From positions 20,001 to 84,000 of the forward strand of contig JBDPYZ010000011.1 of assembly GCA_047291315.1 (NCBI GenBank): 64,000 nt of DNA. The letters run 5' to 3'. The translations under genes were made by a program, and so were the position numbers. The notes below the pieces were generated by a model. It was not told the origin of the DNA and made no database searches. It was given only the letters and a program-made list of their open reading frames with translations. This DNA comes from Arsenophonus fragariae. GTDB lineage: Bacteria > Pseudomonadota > Gammaproteobacteria > Enterobacterales > Enterobacteriaceae. Of the stretch, positions 10,038 to 19,975 are shown piece by piece. Position 1 is the first letter of the stretch. The number at the start of each line of letters is the position of its first letter.

Positions 10038-10517
10038 TCAATTTGCAACCGAAATCCTGTTATCCGGATTGTCAATACTAGTATCTACTAGTCGTATATG
10101 TAACAAAAGAAAAGGGTTGCCTTGATCATCTAATTCGGGGCGATCATAAAGCCAAAAGTCTTGCCGTTGATAAAAACCTATGGTTTGTTTATTTTGTTCA
10201 TTAACATCGACTTCATTTACGGTGAAATTGGTCACGGCATATTGCAACAATGCTTTGCCAATGCCCTTTCCGCGTGAAATGGGTGAGATAAATAGCATTT
10301 CTAATCGGATTCTTCTTGGTAGCCATAAACCCGCTAATACTGTTTTGTTCATTAACTGACATGTAAACACGCAAATTGGGTAGATAATTATTTAAAATTA
10401 AGGGGTGTAACGTGGAGATCATTTTTTCTGGCAGAAAATCGTGGGTAGCGCGCACCGAATTTTCCAAATTATGATTAATTGAGCAAAGTCGCTGGTGGTT
10501 GTCCGTTTAATATGCAT
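10038..10517 (-). pseudogene. GNAT acetyltransferase, YjaB-like
   Basis: Begins at 10517 (MHIKRTTTSDFAQLI) and continues after a one-base loss near 10465 as ENSVRATHDFLPEKMI. A second frameshift near 10330-10300 leads to EMLFISPISRGKGIGKALLQ, the acetyl-CoA binding RGxGIG motif, and VDVNEQNKQTIGFYQRQDF. RATHDFL and NVNEQN with GFY are typical of E. coli YjaB. Two frameshifts make it a pseudogene. Confidence 0.75.
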
Positions 10518-10549
10518 ATATTTTTCTTTGCTATAAAGGTAGTTATATT

Positions 10550-11098
10550 AAGGTCTATGATTTTAGTTTATGGGTTATGAAGTTAAATTTTACTCAATTT
10601 TGGTAGACCGGGTTTTAAGGATAGTAATCCATGTATATAAGCAATTTGGCATTGACCGCAGTCATCACACTTTACTTCATCAATTATCGGCCAATTTTCC
10701 GCTGAAAACGAGAGCGCTTGTTGTAGGCAATCGTGGATACATAAACAGCAACTATTATCATGACACCCAAAGTTCAGTATCGGGCATTATTTGCTGATTG
10801 AGTACGCTGGTAGGACAAACCAGAATACATGCTAAACGGAGTTGTGTGTTGTACAGCAGCAAAAATCGATATTGAGTTCTGCAAGATTTATGATTAATTG
10901 AGATTAGGCCATAGGGAAAAGCTTGCAGGTACTTATCGTAGCAATACATTTTTGCAGAAAATCAATTTCATTAATTGCTTTTGGTGGGTGGCCAGCTTGG
11001 CGAGCTGTAGTCTTATTGGTGATCTCAGGGGGTAAATGTCTTACTGGCACTGAATAATCCCCGCTATAATCCGCACGGCTAACATAACGATGTGACAT
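10550..11098 (-). pseudogene. 4Fe-4S ferredoxin-type protein, NapF-like
   Basis: From the ATG at 11098 (MSHRYVSRADYSGDY) the protein reads PPKAINEIDFLQKC, like the NapF segment just before its first cluster. Then, in mixed frames, come CDKYLQAFPYGLISINHK, a LRLACILVCPTSVL block and, near 10640, VKCDDCGQCQIAYIHG. These are the Cys patterns of three bacterial ferredoxin motifs, now partly eroded (one CP became FP). NapF is an accessory protein of periplasmic nitrate reductase. Stops and frameshifts inactivate it; NapF rather than another polyferredoxin is my best guess. Confidence 0.5.
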
Positions 11099-11159
11099 TA
11101 ATGTATGATAGTAGCTTTCATCTTGTTTATCATTTGCTATAAAGATGGCTCAGTGAGAA

Positions 11160-11554
11160 GTGGAATATTGATACTTAATTAATATTATTTTAACTTTTTT
11201 TATTAACAAATAGGGTTAGTTAGATCGATTTTTAGCTAATTTCACTAAAACCAGCAGAATGTAATAAATCTTTGCTGTAAACTTGTATTTCATTGCATGA
11301 TATCATTTTATAGTGAGCGTCCTAACAGTATTTAGGCTAAATAAGGCATAAGGATTTATGTGTATCCTAATGGGGAATGCGGATTTTTACTTTGTTTACC
11401 GTTAGTTTTAATAATTCCTTGGTCTGCTATTAATTTCGATATAAATTGCCTTTTTGTTGTGTTAATCACTATATCAATACCAAAGCTAGTTGATATTCTA
11501 TACTAGTAGTTCAGTTTCATAATTTCTGGTTAGGGTACTATTTAATGAGTTTAT
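11160..11554. other. Intergenic, upstream of bactofilin
   Basis: About 390 AT-rich bases. A short plus-strand open stretch near 11357-11500 looks hydrophobic but is too short and broken to call. The ccmA promoter presumably lies near its right end. Confidence 0.4.
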
Positions 11555-12190
11555 TTGATAAGAATGAAAACATTTAGTGATAGAGAAAATTTGTGTCTTT
11601 ATTTTATCTGGTTTCTATGGGTGCTAGTAGTGGTGTTGTATATAATAAATGTGATTGGAAAGACATCGTTTTTTGTTTTGGTTTTTTCATTCGTTCTTAT
11701 CCTGCTATTTATCTTTATAAGAGTGGGGTTGATTTCGATGTTTAGAAATAAAAAATCAGATACCTCAAATACAAATATATTTGTAATGAAAGGTGATAAA
11801 AAAAGTGATTCTAAACAAAAAGATGTAACAATTATTTCAGAAGAGAGTTTCTTTAAAGGTAACATTACTATTTCAGGTGATATTCATGTTTTGGGACATA
11901 TTAAAGGTAATGTTACAATAACGGAAGGGATGATTAACATCATGCAGGGTGGAAAAATTGAAGGTGAAATCGAAGCTCCTGATATGATTATTGATGGTTT
12001 GGTTGATGGTGCTTGCTTGGGAAATAATTTAGATATCCTGGGACATGGTGAATTGCGAGGGATCAGTTGTGTCAGTCATATGTCAATTAAGAGTGGTGGT
12101 ATATTTATCGGTCAGTCTAAAAAAATTGAGCACCAATCTGAAAAAGTGCTTAAATTAGAATCTCTTGAAGAGATTCCCAAAAGTAAATGA
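11555..12190 (+). CDS. ccmA: Bactofilin (polymer-forming cytoskeletal protein), CcmA-like
   Basis: Intact protein of about 208-211 residues. Residues 10-65 form two hydrophobic helices, as in Proteus mirabilis CcmA (curved cell morphology), anchoring it in the inner membrane. Residues 95-190 are a right-handed beta-helix of short repeats (GNITISGDIHVLGHIKGNVT, GGKIEGEIEAPDM, VDGACLGNNLDILGHGELRG), the bactofilin fold that polymerises without nucleotide. The first codon could be TTG at 11555 or ATG at 11564; neither has a strong ribosome site, and I favour the ATG. It stands alone, followed by a GNAT pseudogene. Expected role: cell shape. Survival among decayed neighbours suggests selection. 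Confidence 0.88.
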   Translation: MIRMKTFSDRENLCLYFIWFLWVLVVVLYIINVIGKTSFFVLVFSFVLILLFIFIRVGLISMFRNKKSDTSNTNIFVMKGDKKSDSKQKDVTIISEESFFKGNITISGDIHVLGHIKGNVTITEGMINIMQGGKIEGEIEAPDMIIDGLVDGACLGNNLDILGHGELRGISCVSHMSIKSGGIFIGQSKKIEHQSEKVLKLESLEEIPKSK

Positions 12191-12258
12191 TCATTTTTCT
12201 GATAACGCATAAAATGGTGTGTTATATTGATGGTAAAATCTTTTTCAATCGGTAATGC

Positions 12259-12735
12259 ATGGTTATTATCCTAAAAATTCTTCGGTTAATATTAAGGGAA
12301 TGGCGAGAAGCTGATCGGTTCCCTTTTTATCGCCTTAGTAGTGATCCTGATGTTATGCGTTATTTTCCATACTTACTTTCAAAAAACAAAGTGATGTTTT
12401 CATTGATCGTATTAGGCAAAATTTATCCAATAGCAAGGTTGGGGATTGTGGGCGGTAGAGTTACGAGCACAGAAACAATTTATTGGTTTTGTCAGACTCA
12501 ATATTCCGGCTTATGAAGCCGCCTGTAGCGTATTAGATTTTGCTTTTCTACAACAACAAATGCAGGAAATTGTCTCTTTTACCGCTAGAATTAATCGTTC
12601 CTCTGAAAGTTTGATGAAAAAATTAGCAATGAAAAAAGATGCTAATAATTTTTACATCCGGCGTTACCATCTGCTCATCCTTTACAGGAACATATTCTTT
12701 ATAGCTTAGCAGTAGTGGCTAAAAAAGACAGTTAA
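12259..12735 (+). pseudogene. GNAT N-acetyltransferase (RimJ/RimL type), decayed
   Basis: Opens with LRLILREWREADRFPFYRLS and SDPDVMRYFPYLLS, typical of RimJ/RimL-like acetyltransferases that act on N-terminal amino groups. A frameshift near 12445 moves to a frame with LRAQKQFIGFVRLNIPAYEA, but the central acetyl-CoA binding region is largely deleted before VLDFAFLQQQMQEIVSFTA and NRSSESLMKKLAMKKDANNF. A further frameshift near 12655 reaches the natural end. Clearly dead. Confidence 0.75.
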
Positions 12736-12768
12736 TTGACGGGTAAACTATTCGTTAGGGGGTTAACA

Positions 12769-12789
12769 CGCCTGCTACCTAAGCAGGCG
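12769..12789. terminator. Hairpin between the GNAT remnant and ydcH
   Basis: A perfect 7-bp stem, CGCCTGC pairing with GCAGGCG, around a 7-base loop, placed just after the stop of ydcH (minus strand) and after the end of the GNAT remnant. There is no clear T tract on either strand, so its strength as an intrinsic terminator is uncertain. Confidence 0.55.
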
Positions 12790-12797
12790 GATTGAGG

Positions 12798-13019
12798 TTA
12801 TTTAAGCCTAATCTGTTGGTGAATAATACGCTGCATTTCATCTTTTAAATGAAGTTTTTCTTTTTTTAATTTGATGACTTTTTCGTTATAGCCAGCGCCA
12901 TTAGGGCCTTCTAATTCAGTGATCTGTTTATCCAGTTGATGGTGTTTTTCAAACAGTGATTGGAAGCGTGGATGAAAGCGTTTTAGGTGAGAAAATAACT
13001 CATGATCTGACAGCAACAT
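12798..13019 (-). CDS. ydcH: DUF465 family protein YdcH
   Basis: A 73-residue helical protein. I place the start at 13019 (MLLSDHELFSHLKRFHPRFQ) rather than 30 bases upstream because a GGAGG site lies 6 bases before this ATG. The LSDHELFSHLK start, FEKHHQLDKQITELEG in the middle and KLKKEKLHLKDEMQRII are characteristic of YdcH/DUF465, small cytoplasmic proteins predicted to form a helical hairpin. Function is not known. Intact. Confidence 0.9.
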   Translation of the reverse strand: MLLSDHELFSHLKRFHPRFQSLFEKHHQLDKQITELEGPNGAGYNEKVIKLKKEKLHLKDEMQRIIHQQIRLK

Positions 13020-13292
13020 ATAACCTCCGGCAAAATTATTGAGGGTCACTTTAAGTATAACAATAATTAAAATTTAATAACCATGATTACAATAATTTAC
13101 ATTGTTAAATATTATATATAATTATTTGCTTTTAATCATATTTATAAATTAATTAGTTGATTTACTCTTTACGATTTTTTACTTTTTGACACTACAGTTA
13201 TACCAAAATATATCTTTGATTTATCTAGGTATAAAATTTATTGTTATCAGTTATAGTTAATATCACTTTTATTTATAAAGTAGGATGTGGAA

Positions 13293-13783
13293 ATGAATAA
13301 ATATGCCTTTCCATTACTGGTAATGATCCTAGCAACATACCCTATGCGATGGCAAATGGTAATTTGACCAAAATAGCATCATACCCAGCCGTCGTGAAAG
13401 ATATGCACCGTTATGTTATTCAGCTAGCTAAAAATAGAAAAGAGAATGAAAGTAATTTTATGGTGGAACTGGTTATTGGTAAATCAATGCTGGTTGATTG
13501 CAATCACCATTGGTTTGGTGGGACTTTTGAGAAAAAAAGAGCTTAAAGGTTCGGATTATGATTATTATGAATTAAAAAAAAGTATCCGGTCCGGCCTCAA
13601 CCTTGATGGCTTGCCCAGATAAAAAGCAAACTGAGAAGTTTATTACTACTCATCTCGGTGATGGTAATATAGTTCGCTATAACAGCAAAATTACCGATTG
13701 GGGTATATCTTCCTAAAGATAGGACAGTTAAATATCGTGTATGGTCAGCATCGGAAAAACTAAATAGTGCGGAGATCAAATAA
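13293..13783 (+). pseudogene. eco: Ecotin, serine protease inhibitor
   Basis: Starts at 13293 with MNKYAFPLLVMILATY, a signal peptide. After a frameshift near 13345, IASYPAVVKDMHRYVIQL, FMVELVIGKSMLVDCNHHWF (with the first disulfide Cys) and, after another shift near 13540, SDYDYYELK, ACPDKKQTEKF (second Cys), YNSKI and RTVKYRVWSASEKLN follow the ecotin pattern to the natural end at 13783. The intact periplasmic dimer inhibits trypsin-fold proteases. The reactive-site loop region is also scrambled. At least three frameshifts. Confidence 0.85.
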
Positions 13784-13843
13784 CGGTTTAGTTAACTAAT
13801 AAGCCCCTTTAATTAAGATGGCTATAATCGTACTTAGTTTATT

Positions 13844-14284
13844 TTAACGAGCGACTAAAACCGTTATTTTTGCATGATTAACAATGCTAGTTGCGGTTGA
13901 TCCTAACTGATAGAATTGGGGCTATGAGAGTCAATAAGAATTAAATCGATGTCAATATTTGACTCATATCTTAAAATTTCCTCTTTTGTCGGTCCAATGC
14001 CAATTTTGTAAGTAATTTTCCCTTTAGGAATGTTTACTTTTTTGATGATCTCTTTTTGTAGTTGGAGTGTGACTCGGCAGCGCTCTTTAGAATTTTGTTG
14101 ACTCTCTGGTAAAGCTGCAATTTCAGTACAAAAAAAATATTTCTAAATTTGGTAACACAGATAGGAAGTGAATTTCTGGTTTGTTGGATTGGTTAAACGA
14201 GGCCAGTGTTTCGACATGCTTAATTACTTTCTGATTCAATTCATCTTCAACAATATTGATAGGAACTAAGATCTTATTATACAT
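13844..14284 (-). pseudogene. uspF: Universal stress protein UspF
   Basis: From the ATG at 14284: MYNKILVPINIVEDELNQKV, then IKHVETLASFNQS and KPEIHFLSVLP. After frameshifts near 14130 and 13930 the C terminus reads QLGSTATSIVNHAKITVLVA, the nucleotide-binding GSxAxxxxxHxxxxVLVxR motif with an extra change. The opening and its length (about 146 residues) match UspF/UspG. Frameshifts inactivate it. Confidence 0.8.
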
Positions 14285-14692
14285 GATACCCTCGCATCAT
14301 ATTGTTACCTAATTATATTGTAGCAATAGTGAAAAATGATGTTGTAATATTTTTATTTTCTCGTTACTTAGAATAATTAACTTAATATAAAAAAATATTT
14401 AAAATAAGCGTTTTATTTTAAAACAATTAACCTAATTGAAAATAAATATTATTTCTACTTAATTATAGATAGTAGTAGAAAGAAATAAGCGAATAATTAT
14501 CAATTATACTTTATTGAAATATATGATTGTAAAAATGAAAAATCAAGAAAAAAATAATTTTTTATGTCATATTATAGGAAGTTAGATTAATATTTATTTT
14601 TGAATAAAATTAGTATTAATAATAACGACATTGTTTTTAAGGCTTACTATCAATTTTTTCTTTATTTTACTGAAGATAATTAACTTTAGAGT
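14285..14692. other. AT-rich intergenic region upstream of the CDF transporter
   Basis: About 400 bases, extremely AT-rich, between divergent uspF and the CDF gene. No ORF or structured site recognised; it presumably contains the transporter promoter. Confidence 0.5.
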
Positions 14693-15625
14693 TTGATTAT
14701 GATACAAACTAAACACCACGAAGAAAAAAACACACTTTTTGGTTCCGATGAGCAACGAATAAAATTTAAAGCTGCCAAAAAGGGCACTATTATTAGTATC
14801 GTTGTGAATTTTTTTCTCTCCTTATGGCAAATTATTATCGGCTTTTTTGCACACTCTCAAGGTTTGATTGCTGATGGCCTTCACTCATTATCAGATTTAT
14901 TTGCAGATTTTGTGGTGTTGATTGCTAATAAACATAGTCATAAGCAACCAGATGCCGATCACCCTTATGGTCATTTCCGCTATGAAAATGGCGCATCTTT
15001 AGTACTGGGAGCGACTTTGTTGGTGGTTGGGTGTGGTATGGTATGGAAAGCTATTAAAAAAATTCTAGATCCAGCTGAAATTCTCGATGTGCATATTATT
15101 GCTCTGGCTGTCGCTCTATTATCGCTTATTGTTAAAGAAGGTTTGTTTCGTTATATGCTTTGTGTGGCAGATAAATTTAATTCAAGTATGTTAGTTGCTA
15201 ATGCATGGCATGCACGTTCAGACGCAGCTTCTTCTTTAGTTGCTGCTATTGGTATCATTTGTAGTTTATGTGGTTTTAAGATCTTTGATTCTATTGCAGC
15301 TTTAATTGTTGGTGTTTTGGTTATTAAAATGGGCTATAAGTTTACTTATCAAGCGTTTAACGATCTGATGGATAAGGGTGCTGATGAACAGACACTAGCG
15401 GCTATCCGTAAACAGCTATTGTCAATGGAAGGGGTGATTGATATTCATGATCTTAAGACCCGTAAATCTGGTGATTATTTGTTGGTGGATGTTGATCTGG
15501 AAGTTAATGGTCTTTTAACGGTAGAACAAGGCCATCAAATTGCTGTTTCAGCACGAAAAAAATTACTTGAAAATCTCGCTATCTTAAATGTAATGATCCA
15601 TATCGATCCCGTTGAAATTCAATAG
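14693..15625 (+). CDS. Cation diffusion facilitator (CDF) metal exporter
   Basis: Intact 310-residue protein; a start at codon 3 (14699) is also possible. Six membrane helices span residues 30-220. The metal site in helix 2 reads ADGLHSLSD and in helix 5 reads WHARSD, giving His/Asp pairs at both positions of the transport site. The loop DHPYGHFRYENGA is a CDF signature. The C-terminal ~90 residues form the cytoplasmic ferredoxin-like domain with HDLKTRKSGDY and the closing IHIDP. CDF proteins expel Zn, Mn, Fe or Co from the cytoplasm in exchange for protons. It is not close to FieF or ZitB, so I leave the metal and symbol open. Confidence 0.88.
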   Translation: MIMIQTKHHEEKNTLFGSDEQRIKFKAAKKGTIISIVVNFFLSLWQIIIGFFAHSQGLIADGLHSLSDLFADFVVLIANKHSHKQPDADHPYGHFRYENGASLVLGATLLVVGCGMVWKAIKKILDPAEILDVHIIALAVALLSLIVKEGLFRYMLCVADKFNSSMLVANAWHARSDAASSLVAAIGIICSLCGFKIFDSIAALIVGVLVIKMGYKFTYQAFNDLMDKGADEQTLAAIRKQLLSMEGVIDIHDLKTRKSGDYLLVDVDLEVNGLLTVEQGHQIAVSARKKLLENLAILNVMIHIDPVEIQ

Positions 15626-15894
15626 GTCATTTCATTATCGATAATAAATAGTTATCCAATAAATATAATTGTCGCTTGTAGAGTTTATTAGCGTCTACAA
15701 TATTGATGAATATAATAGTCAATTTACATCATTAAAGATTATATTGTTGAATAGTCCCACATATTAATTAGCTAAAATATGATCTTGTATCGATAAATAA
15801 TCGGTTCAGATAGCATAATATTATGCCTATTATTGGTTATTTGCCTTACAAACAGCATCCTAACTTATTTAATTATTAATAAAAAGAGGTTAAT

Positions 15895-16914
15895 GTGGAA
15901 ATATTAGTAACAGGCGGTATTGGCTATATTGGTAGTCATACTTGTGTTCGGATGTTTGAAGCAGGTATGCAGCCTGTTATTTTAGATAATTTATGTAATG
16001 CAAGTAGTGAAGTATTGGCGCGAATAAAAACATTAACCGGTTGTTGCCCAGCTTTCTATCACGGAGATGTTCGTGATGAAAAATTATTAGCCACTATTTT
16101 TTCTAACCATACTATTAAGGCGGTTATCCATTTTGCTGGTTTAAAGGCTGTTGCTGAATCTGTCACTAAGCCTCTTGATTATTATGATAATAATGTTAAT
16201 GGTACGTTGGTATTAGCGCGTAGTATGCATAGTGCTGGTATAAAAAATATTATTTTTAGTTCTTCTGCCACGGTTTATGGTGATCCGGCAACGGTTCCTA
16301 TCACAGAAGAGTTTCCAATTGGCAATACTACTAATCCGTATGGTAGTAGTAAATATATAGTTGAGCGCTGTTTATCGGATCTCCATTATGCGGATAATAG
16401 TTGGTCGGTTACCTTGCTTCGCTATTTTAATCCGGTTGGGGCACATCCGTCCGGCACGATGGGGGAAGATCCACAAGGTATACCTAATAATTTGACACCT
16501 TATATTACTCAGGTAGCCATTGGCAGACAGCAGAAACTGATGATTTTTGGTGACGATTATCCTACCCCAGATGGCACAGGTGTGCGGGATTATATTCATG
16601 TCATGGATCTAGCTGATGGGCATATTGCTGCGCTTAAATCGGTTGGTTTAAAGCCGAGTTTACACATCTACAATTTAGGCACTGGTAAAGGAACGAGTGT
16701 ATTAGAGATGTTGAAAGCATTTGAAGAAGTTTGTGGTAAAAAAATCGCTTATGAAATTATTCCTCGCCGACCAGGAGACATTGCTGAATGTTGGTCAAGC
16801 CCGGTTAAAGTTGAATGTGATTTGGGATGGAAAGCAACTCGCTCGATTCAAGAGATGGCAGCTGATGCATGGCGCTGGCAATGTCAGAATCCACAAGGTT
16901 ATGGTAAAAAATAA
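15895..16914 (+). CDS. galE: UDP-glucose 4-epimerase
   Basis: Intact, 339 residues, GTG start with AAAGAGG just upstream. The N-terminal NAD-binding motif is TGGIGYIGSHT; catalytic residues are visible as SSSATVYG (Ser) and NPYGSSKYIVE (Tyr and Lys of YxxxK). RYFNPVGAHPSG and GVRDYIHVMDLA are further GalE signatures. The enzyme interconverts UDP-glucose and UDP-galactose, feeding both galactose use and LPS or capsule sugars. It stands alone without galT/galK. Because the aga operon is dead, its retained role is more likely envelope polysaccharide synthesis (inference). A terminator follows at 16953. Confidence 0.97.
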   Translation: MEILVTGGIGYIGSHTCVRMFEAGMQPVILDNLCNASSEVLARIKTLTGCCPAFYHGDVRDEKLLATIFSNHTIKAVIHFAGLKAVAESVTKPLDYYDNNVNGTLVLARSMHSAGIKNIIFSSSATVYGDPATVPITEEFPIGNTTNPYGSSKYIVERCLSDLHYADNSWSVTLLRYFNPVGAHPSGTMGEDPQGIPNNLTPYITQVAIGRQQKLMIFGDDYPTPDGTGVRDYIHVMDLADGHIAALKSVGLKPSLHIYNLGTGKGTSVLEMLKAFEEVCGKKIAYEIIPRRPGDIAECWSSPVKVECDLGWKATRSIQEMAADAWRWQCQNPQGYGKK

Positions 16915-16952
16915 TAGATATTGTGGTTTAATTTTTAATGGTAAACATCGAT

Positions 16953-16977
16953 GCCCAGGATATTAGCTGGGTTTTTG
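16953..16977 (+). terminator. Rho-independent terminator of galE
   Basis: CCCAG and CTGGG form a 5-bp stem (6 with the flanking bases) around an 8-base loop and are followed by TTTTTG, 38 bases after the galE stop codon. Confidence 0.8.
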
Positions 16978-17264
16978 TATGAGTTATTTATCAAAATTGA
17001 TAATTTTTATTTGTATTATAAGTTATAAAGTTATCTCTCTTCTTTTTACTAATAGAGATTGGTTAAATTATAAAGATAGGTGACTATAGTTACTTATCAA
17101 TTTGTTTAATAAAAAATTTTATGAAAATATTTGTTTTATTATTGTTTTCTTACTAGCTGAAAGTGAATGAATAGAATTGATAGGCCACAAAAGAGGTAGT
17201 CTGATAGCTAAGTCATATTTTAGCTTAGACAAAATATATTGAACAGGTTATATATACTTTTTTA

Positions 17265-18567
17265 TTGTTGTAAACGTCGTTGGAATGCATTAATTGCATT
17301 ACGTACATTCGGTCGCGGGCCAATATGGTTATTGATAAAACCAGGCCGTTGTGGTGTACTGGTTTCATCAACAAACTTCGCATCTCACGTGGTGTGAAAA
17401 TTTGTCCGGTCTGTTGTTTATACCATGATTGAATGCTAATTGCTTCTGAAGCTACAATTGGGGTAGCGGTAAGGTTCCATCTAAGTTACTTGCATAATTA
17501 TTATTAGGACCACCATTATATAAAGTACCAAAGCCGGTTGTTACGACATCACTACCCCAGGCCTGGACATAGATCATCGTTTTGCTATAAGTAGAAAAGG
17601 AACGACATATTTGATTTTTAGAGTCAGCACCAACACTAATAGCGCCATTATCCCCGCGATCTCGATACTCCACATAATAATAATCATCCAGATTTTTACC
17701 GCCATTAGCTGCCGCATCAATAATACCTATATCGGTAGGGGTTTTAGTGATATTTCAGACCGATTTATAATAATCAGCAGGCACTTGAATTGTATCATCA
17801 TCCGGTTTGGATTGGATAGATAATTCATAAATGAAAATATCACCCCCTCTTAAATGTTGTAATCCTCTTATTATTCCGCTTGAGGCACCATAAGGTTTAA
17901 CAGAAATGCTATAGTGCATCAGTGTCAGCTACCATTCTTTTTACACAAATGCCAGATCTTTTGCATACATAACACCAGCTACAGCGGTACCATGATTAAT
18001 TTCATGCTCTCCGACATCATCGCTGATAACCAGAGGAATAAAATTGTCTCTTTTCAAATTAATATATTCGTAGTTAAACGCTGCCTCGATATAGGCAAAA
18101 TACGGATACCTTTACCTGTCACTCCAATAGACCAAGCATACTCTTCCATATTAATGCTCGTCCATAGTTCTCCTATGCTTAATTTGTATTCTTATAATTT
18201 AGAAAAATCGGGTGCCCTAGTATCATTTAATTGTTCTGATCCTGACAAAATTGATGAGGCTAGTTGTGTGCATTCGAGTTCAGCATATTCGATAAAATCA
18301 TAGGTATTGATCTCTTTTCATAATTATTGTTTTTCGTTGACAGATAGCGACTCAGATCCTTTAATATAAAACATGCCACTAAGGCTAGCAAAATTAATGT
18401 TTTTTATTTGACTTTGAGTTTGTAATATTTCATCAGGTTTCACCGGAATATAAAAAATTGGTTAAATAAGTTATTTTGTAAAACTAATGATTTCAATAAT
18501 AATTTATTATTTTTCTAGATTGGGTAACATCTTTGTTAAATTTAATGATAATTGTATCTTTTTTCAT
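17265..18567 (-). pseudogene. Subtilase (peptidase family S8), decayed
   Basis: Starts at 18567 (MKKDTIIIKFNKDVTQSRKI). Several frames then give YAELECTQLASSILSG, AWSIGVTGKGIRI (approach to the catalytic Asp, which is lost in a frameshift) and NHGTAVAGVMYAKDLAF with the catalytic His motif. Further on come GAISVGADSKN, VVTTGFGTLYNGGPNNNYAS and the Ser region, broken as DGT then TATPIVASEAISIQSWYKQ. The catalytic GTSxA serine motif is destroyed by a frameshift near 17470. Subtilases are secreted or cytoplasmic serine proteases. Multiple stops; dead. Confidence 0.8.
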
Positions 18568-18882
18568 ATAAAATTCCTATTGCGGTAGTAATCTCTATTA
18601 TAAGTGGGTGGTATAATAGAGTATTTAATATACCAAAATTACCAAGTATATTTAAATGTCATTAATATTTTTCAAAAAGATAGTTTTATTAAAATATTTA
18701 TTTTTGTAATAAAATAATAAGTAATTATTTGAAATTAATTAGTTTATTTATGTTTTATTTATAAATGTAAATAAATTATTTTTAGTTATTTTAAATATTT
18801 TTATCATATTAAAATAAAACATGGAATTTAATATGCCGTATTGAATAAAAATTAATAATATAATCATTTATGGAGAGAAAAA
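18568..18882. other. AT-rich spacer between divergent remnants
   Basis: About 315 bases, over 80% A/T by eye, between the subtilase start and the unidentified plus-strand gene. No ORF seen. It may have held two divergent promoters. Confidence 0.5.
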
Positions 18883-19975
18883 ATGCCATCTATATATAAA
18901 AAATAAATAGTATGGAATAGAATAAAAGCTAAAATAGCTACCATATTTAAGTTACCTAAAATAAGTCAATGGACGTATCAGAAATTTAGTAGATCTATTC
19001 CGGTTATGGAGAAAAAATAATATTTGATTAAAAATGATCAAATCCTCCATCTTCTTAATAATGAAAATAGTTATCTTATTGGATTTATCAGTGGAACTAG
19101 TGATAAATTGAAGGGATATATTTATCTAGCTAATGGCGAAGTCTACAGTTTAAAGGGATATAAAATATAATATATTTTCCTTGACGGATACTTTAGCTAA
19201 TATTTTTACTATTAATTTTCTTTTTTTGATCATTGTTTATTTAGTAATGTTGCTACTGCTTGAGGAGATAATATTATTTCAATTAGTAATTTTAACGTAT
19301 TAGCGGATGAATATTTTTATGCATTAACTAATATTAATACAAATGTGCTAATAGGTATTACATGCGAAATTATTCAATTTATTCAAACAATGAAGAATAA
19401 GAATAAGTATCTACCTATTTATAAAATTATTTTTTAAGACGAAGGAATGAAAGAATATCAAAGAGAAATAATAAAAAAAAACATTTGGTAATGATGTGCT
19501 TATCATTGGTATTTATGCGTGTTCCGAAGCCAGTATTATAGCTTCAAATCTCGATACGAATAACAATAGTTATGAATTACTGACAGAGCAATTTTTTATT
19601 GAGCGTTATCAGGGTCGGTTATTAATAACCAGCCTCGACAATATGAATGTTATTCCATTATTATGCTATAATTTTTATGATACCTAAGATGTTAGTCTAC
19701 AAGATGATATTCTTCTATTAAGAAATATTAAAAGAAATAATATTAGTTTTAATTTTATCAGTAATATTATTGAATATGAAAAACTTATTGAAGTTATCCA
19801 TAAATTTCATCCAGAGGATATTAATATAGAAATCCATTTATCGTTTGTAGAAGATACAAGAGAGGTCATTATAGTATGGGTTCCTACGGGTATTTTTTCT
19901 CCTCAGAAAATACGATTTTTGGAAAAAGAATTAGGTAATATTCCCGATATTTACGAGTCTAATCAGTCAAATTAA
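18883..19975 (+). pseudogene. Unidentified decayed gene
   Basis: A single plus frame with a GGAGAG site before the ATG at 18883 runs 1.1 kb with about ten stops and few frameshifts. It can be read as one protein of about 360 residues: SQWTYQKFSRSIPVMEKK, LLNNENSYLIGFISGTSDKL, YIYLANGEVYSLKGYK, SISNFNVLADEYFYALTNIN, LIEVIHKFHPEDINIEIHLS, and a C-terminal VWVPTGIFSPQKIRFLEKEL. I do not recognise the family. The long collinear frame shows it was a real gene, killed mostly by nonsense changes. Confidence 0.5.

Noticed and set aside
11599..11865. 88-codon minus-strand ORF inside the bactofilin gene
   Set aside because: Shadow of the intact plus-strand gene.
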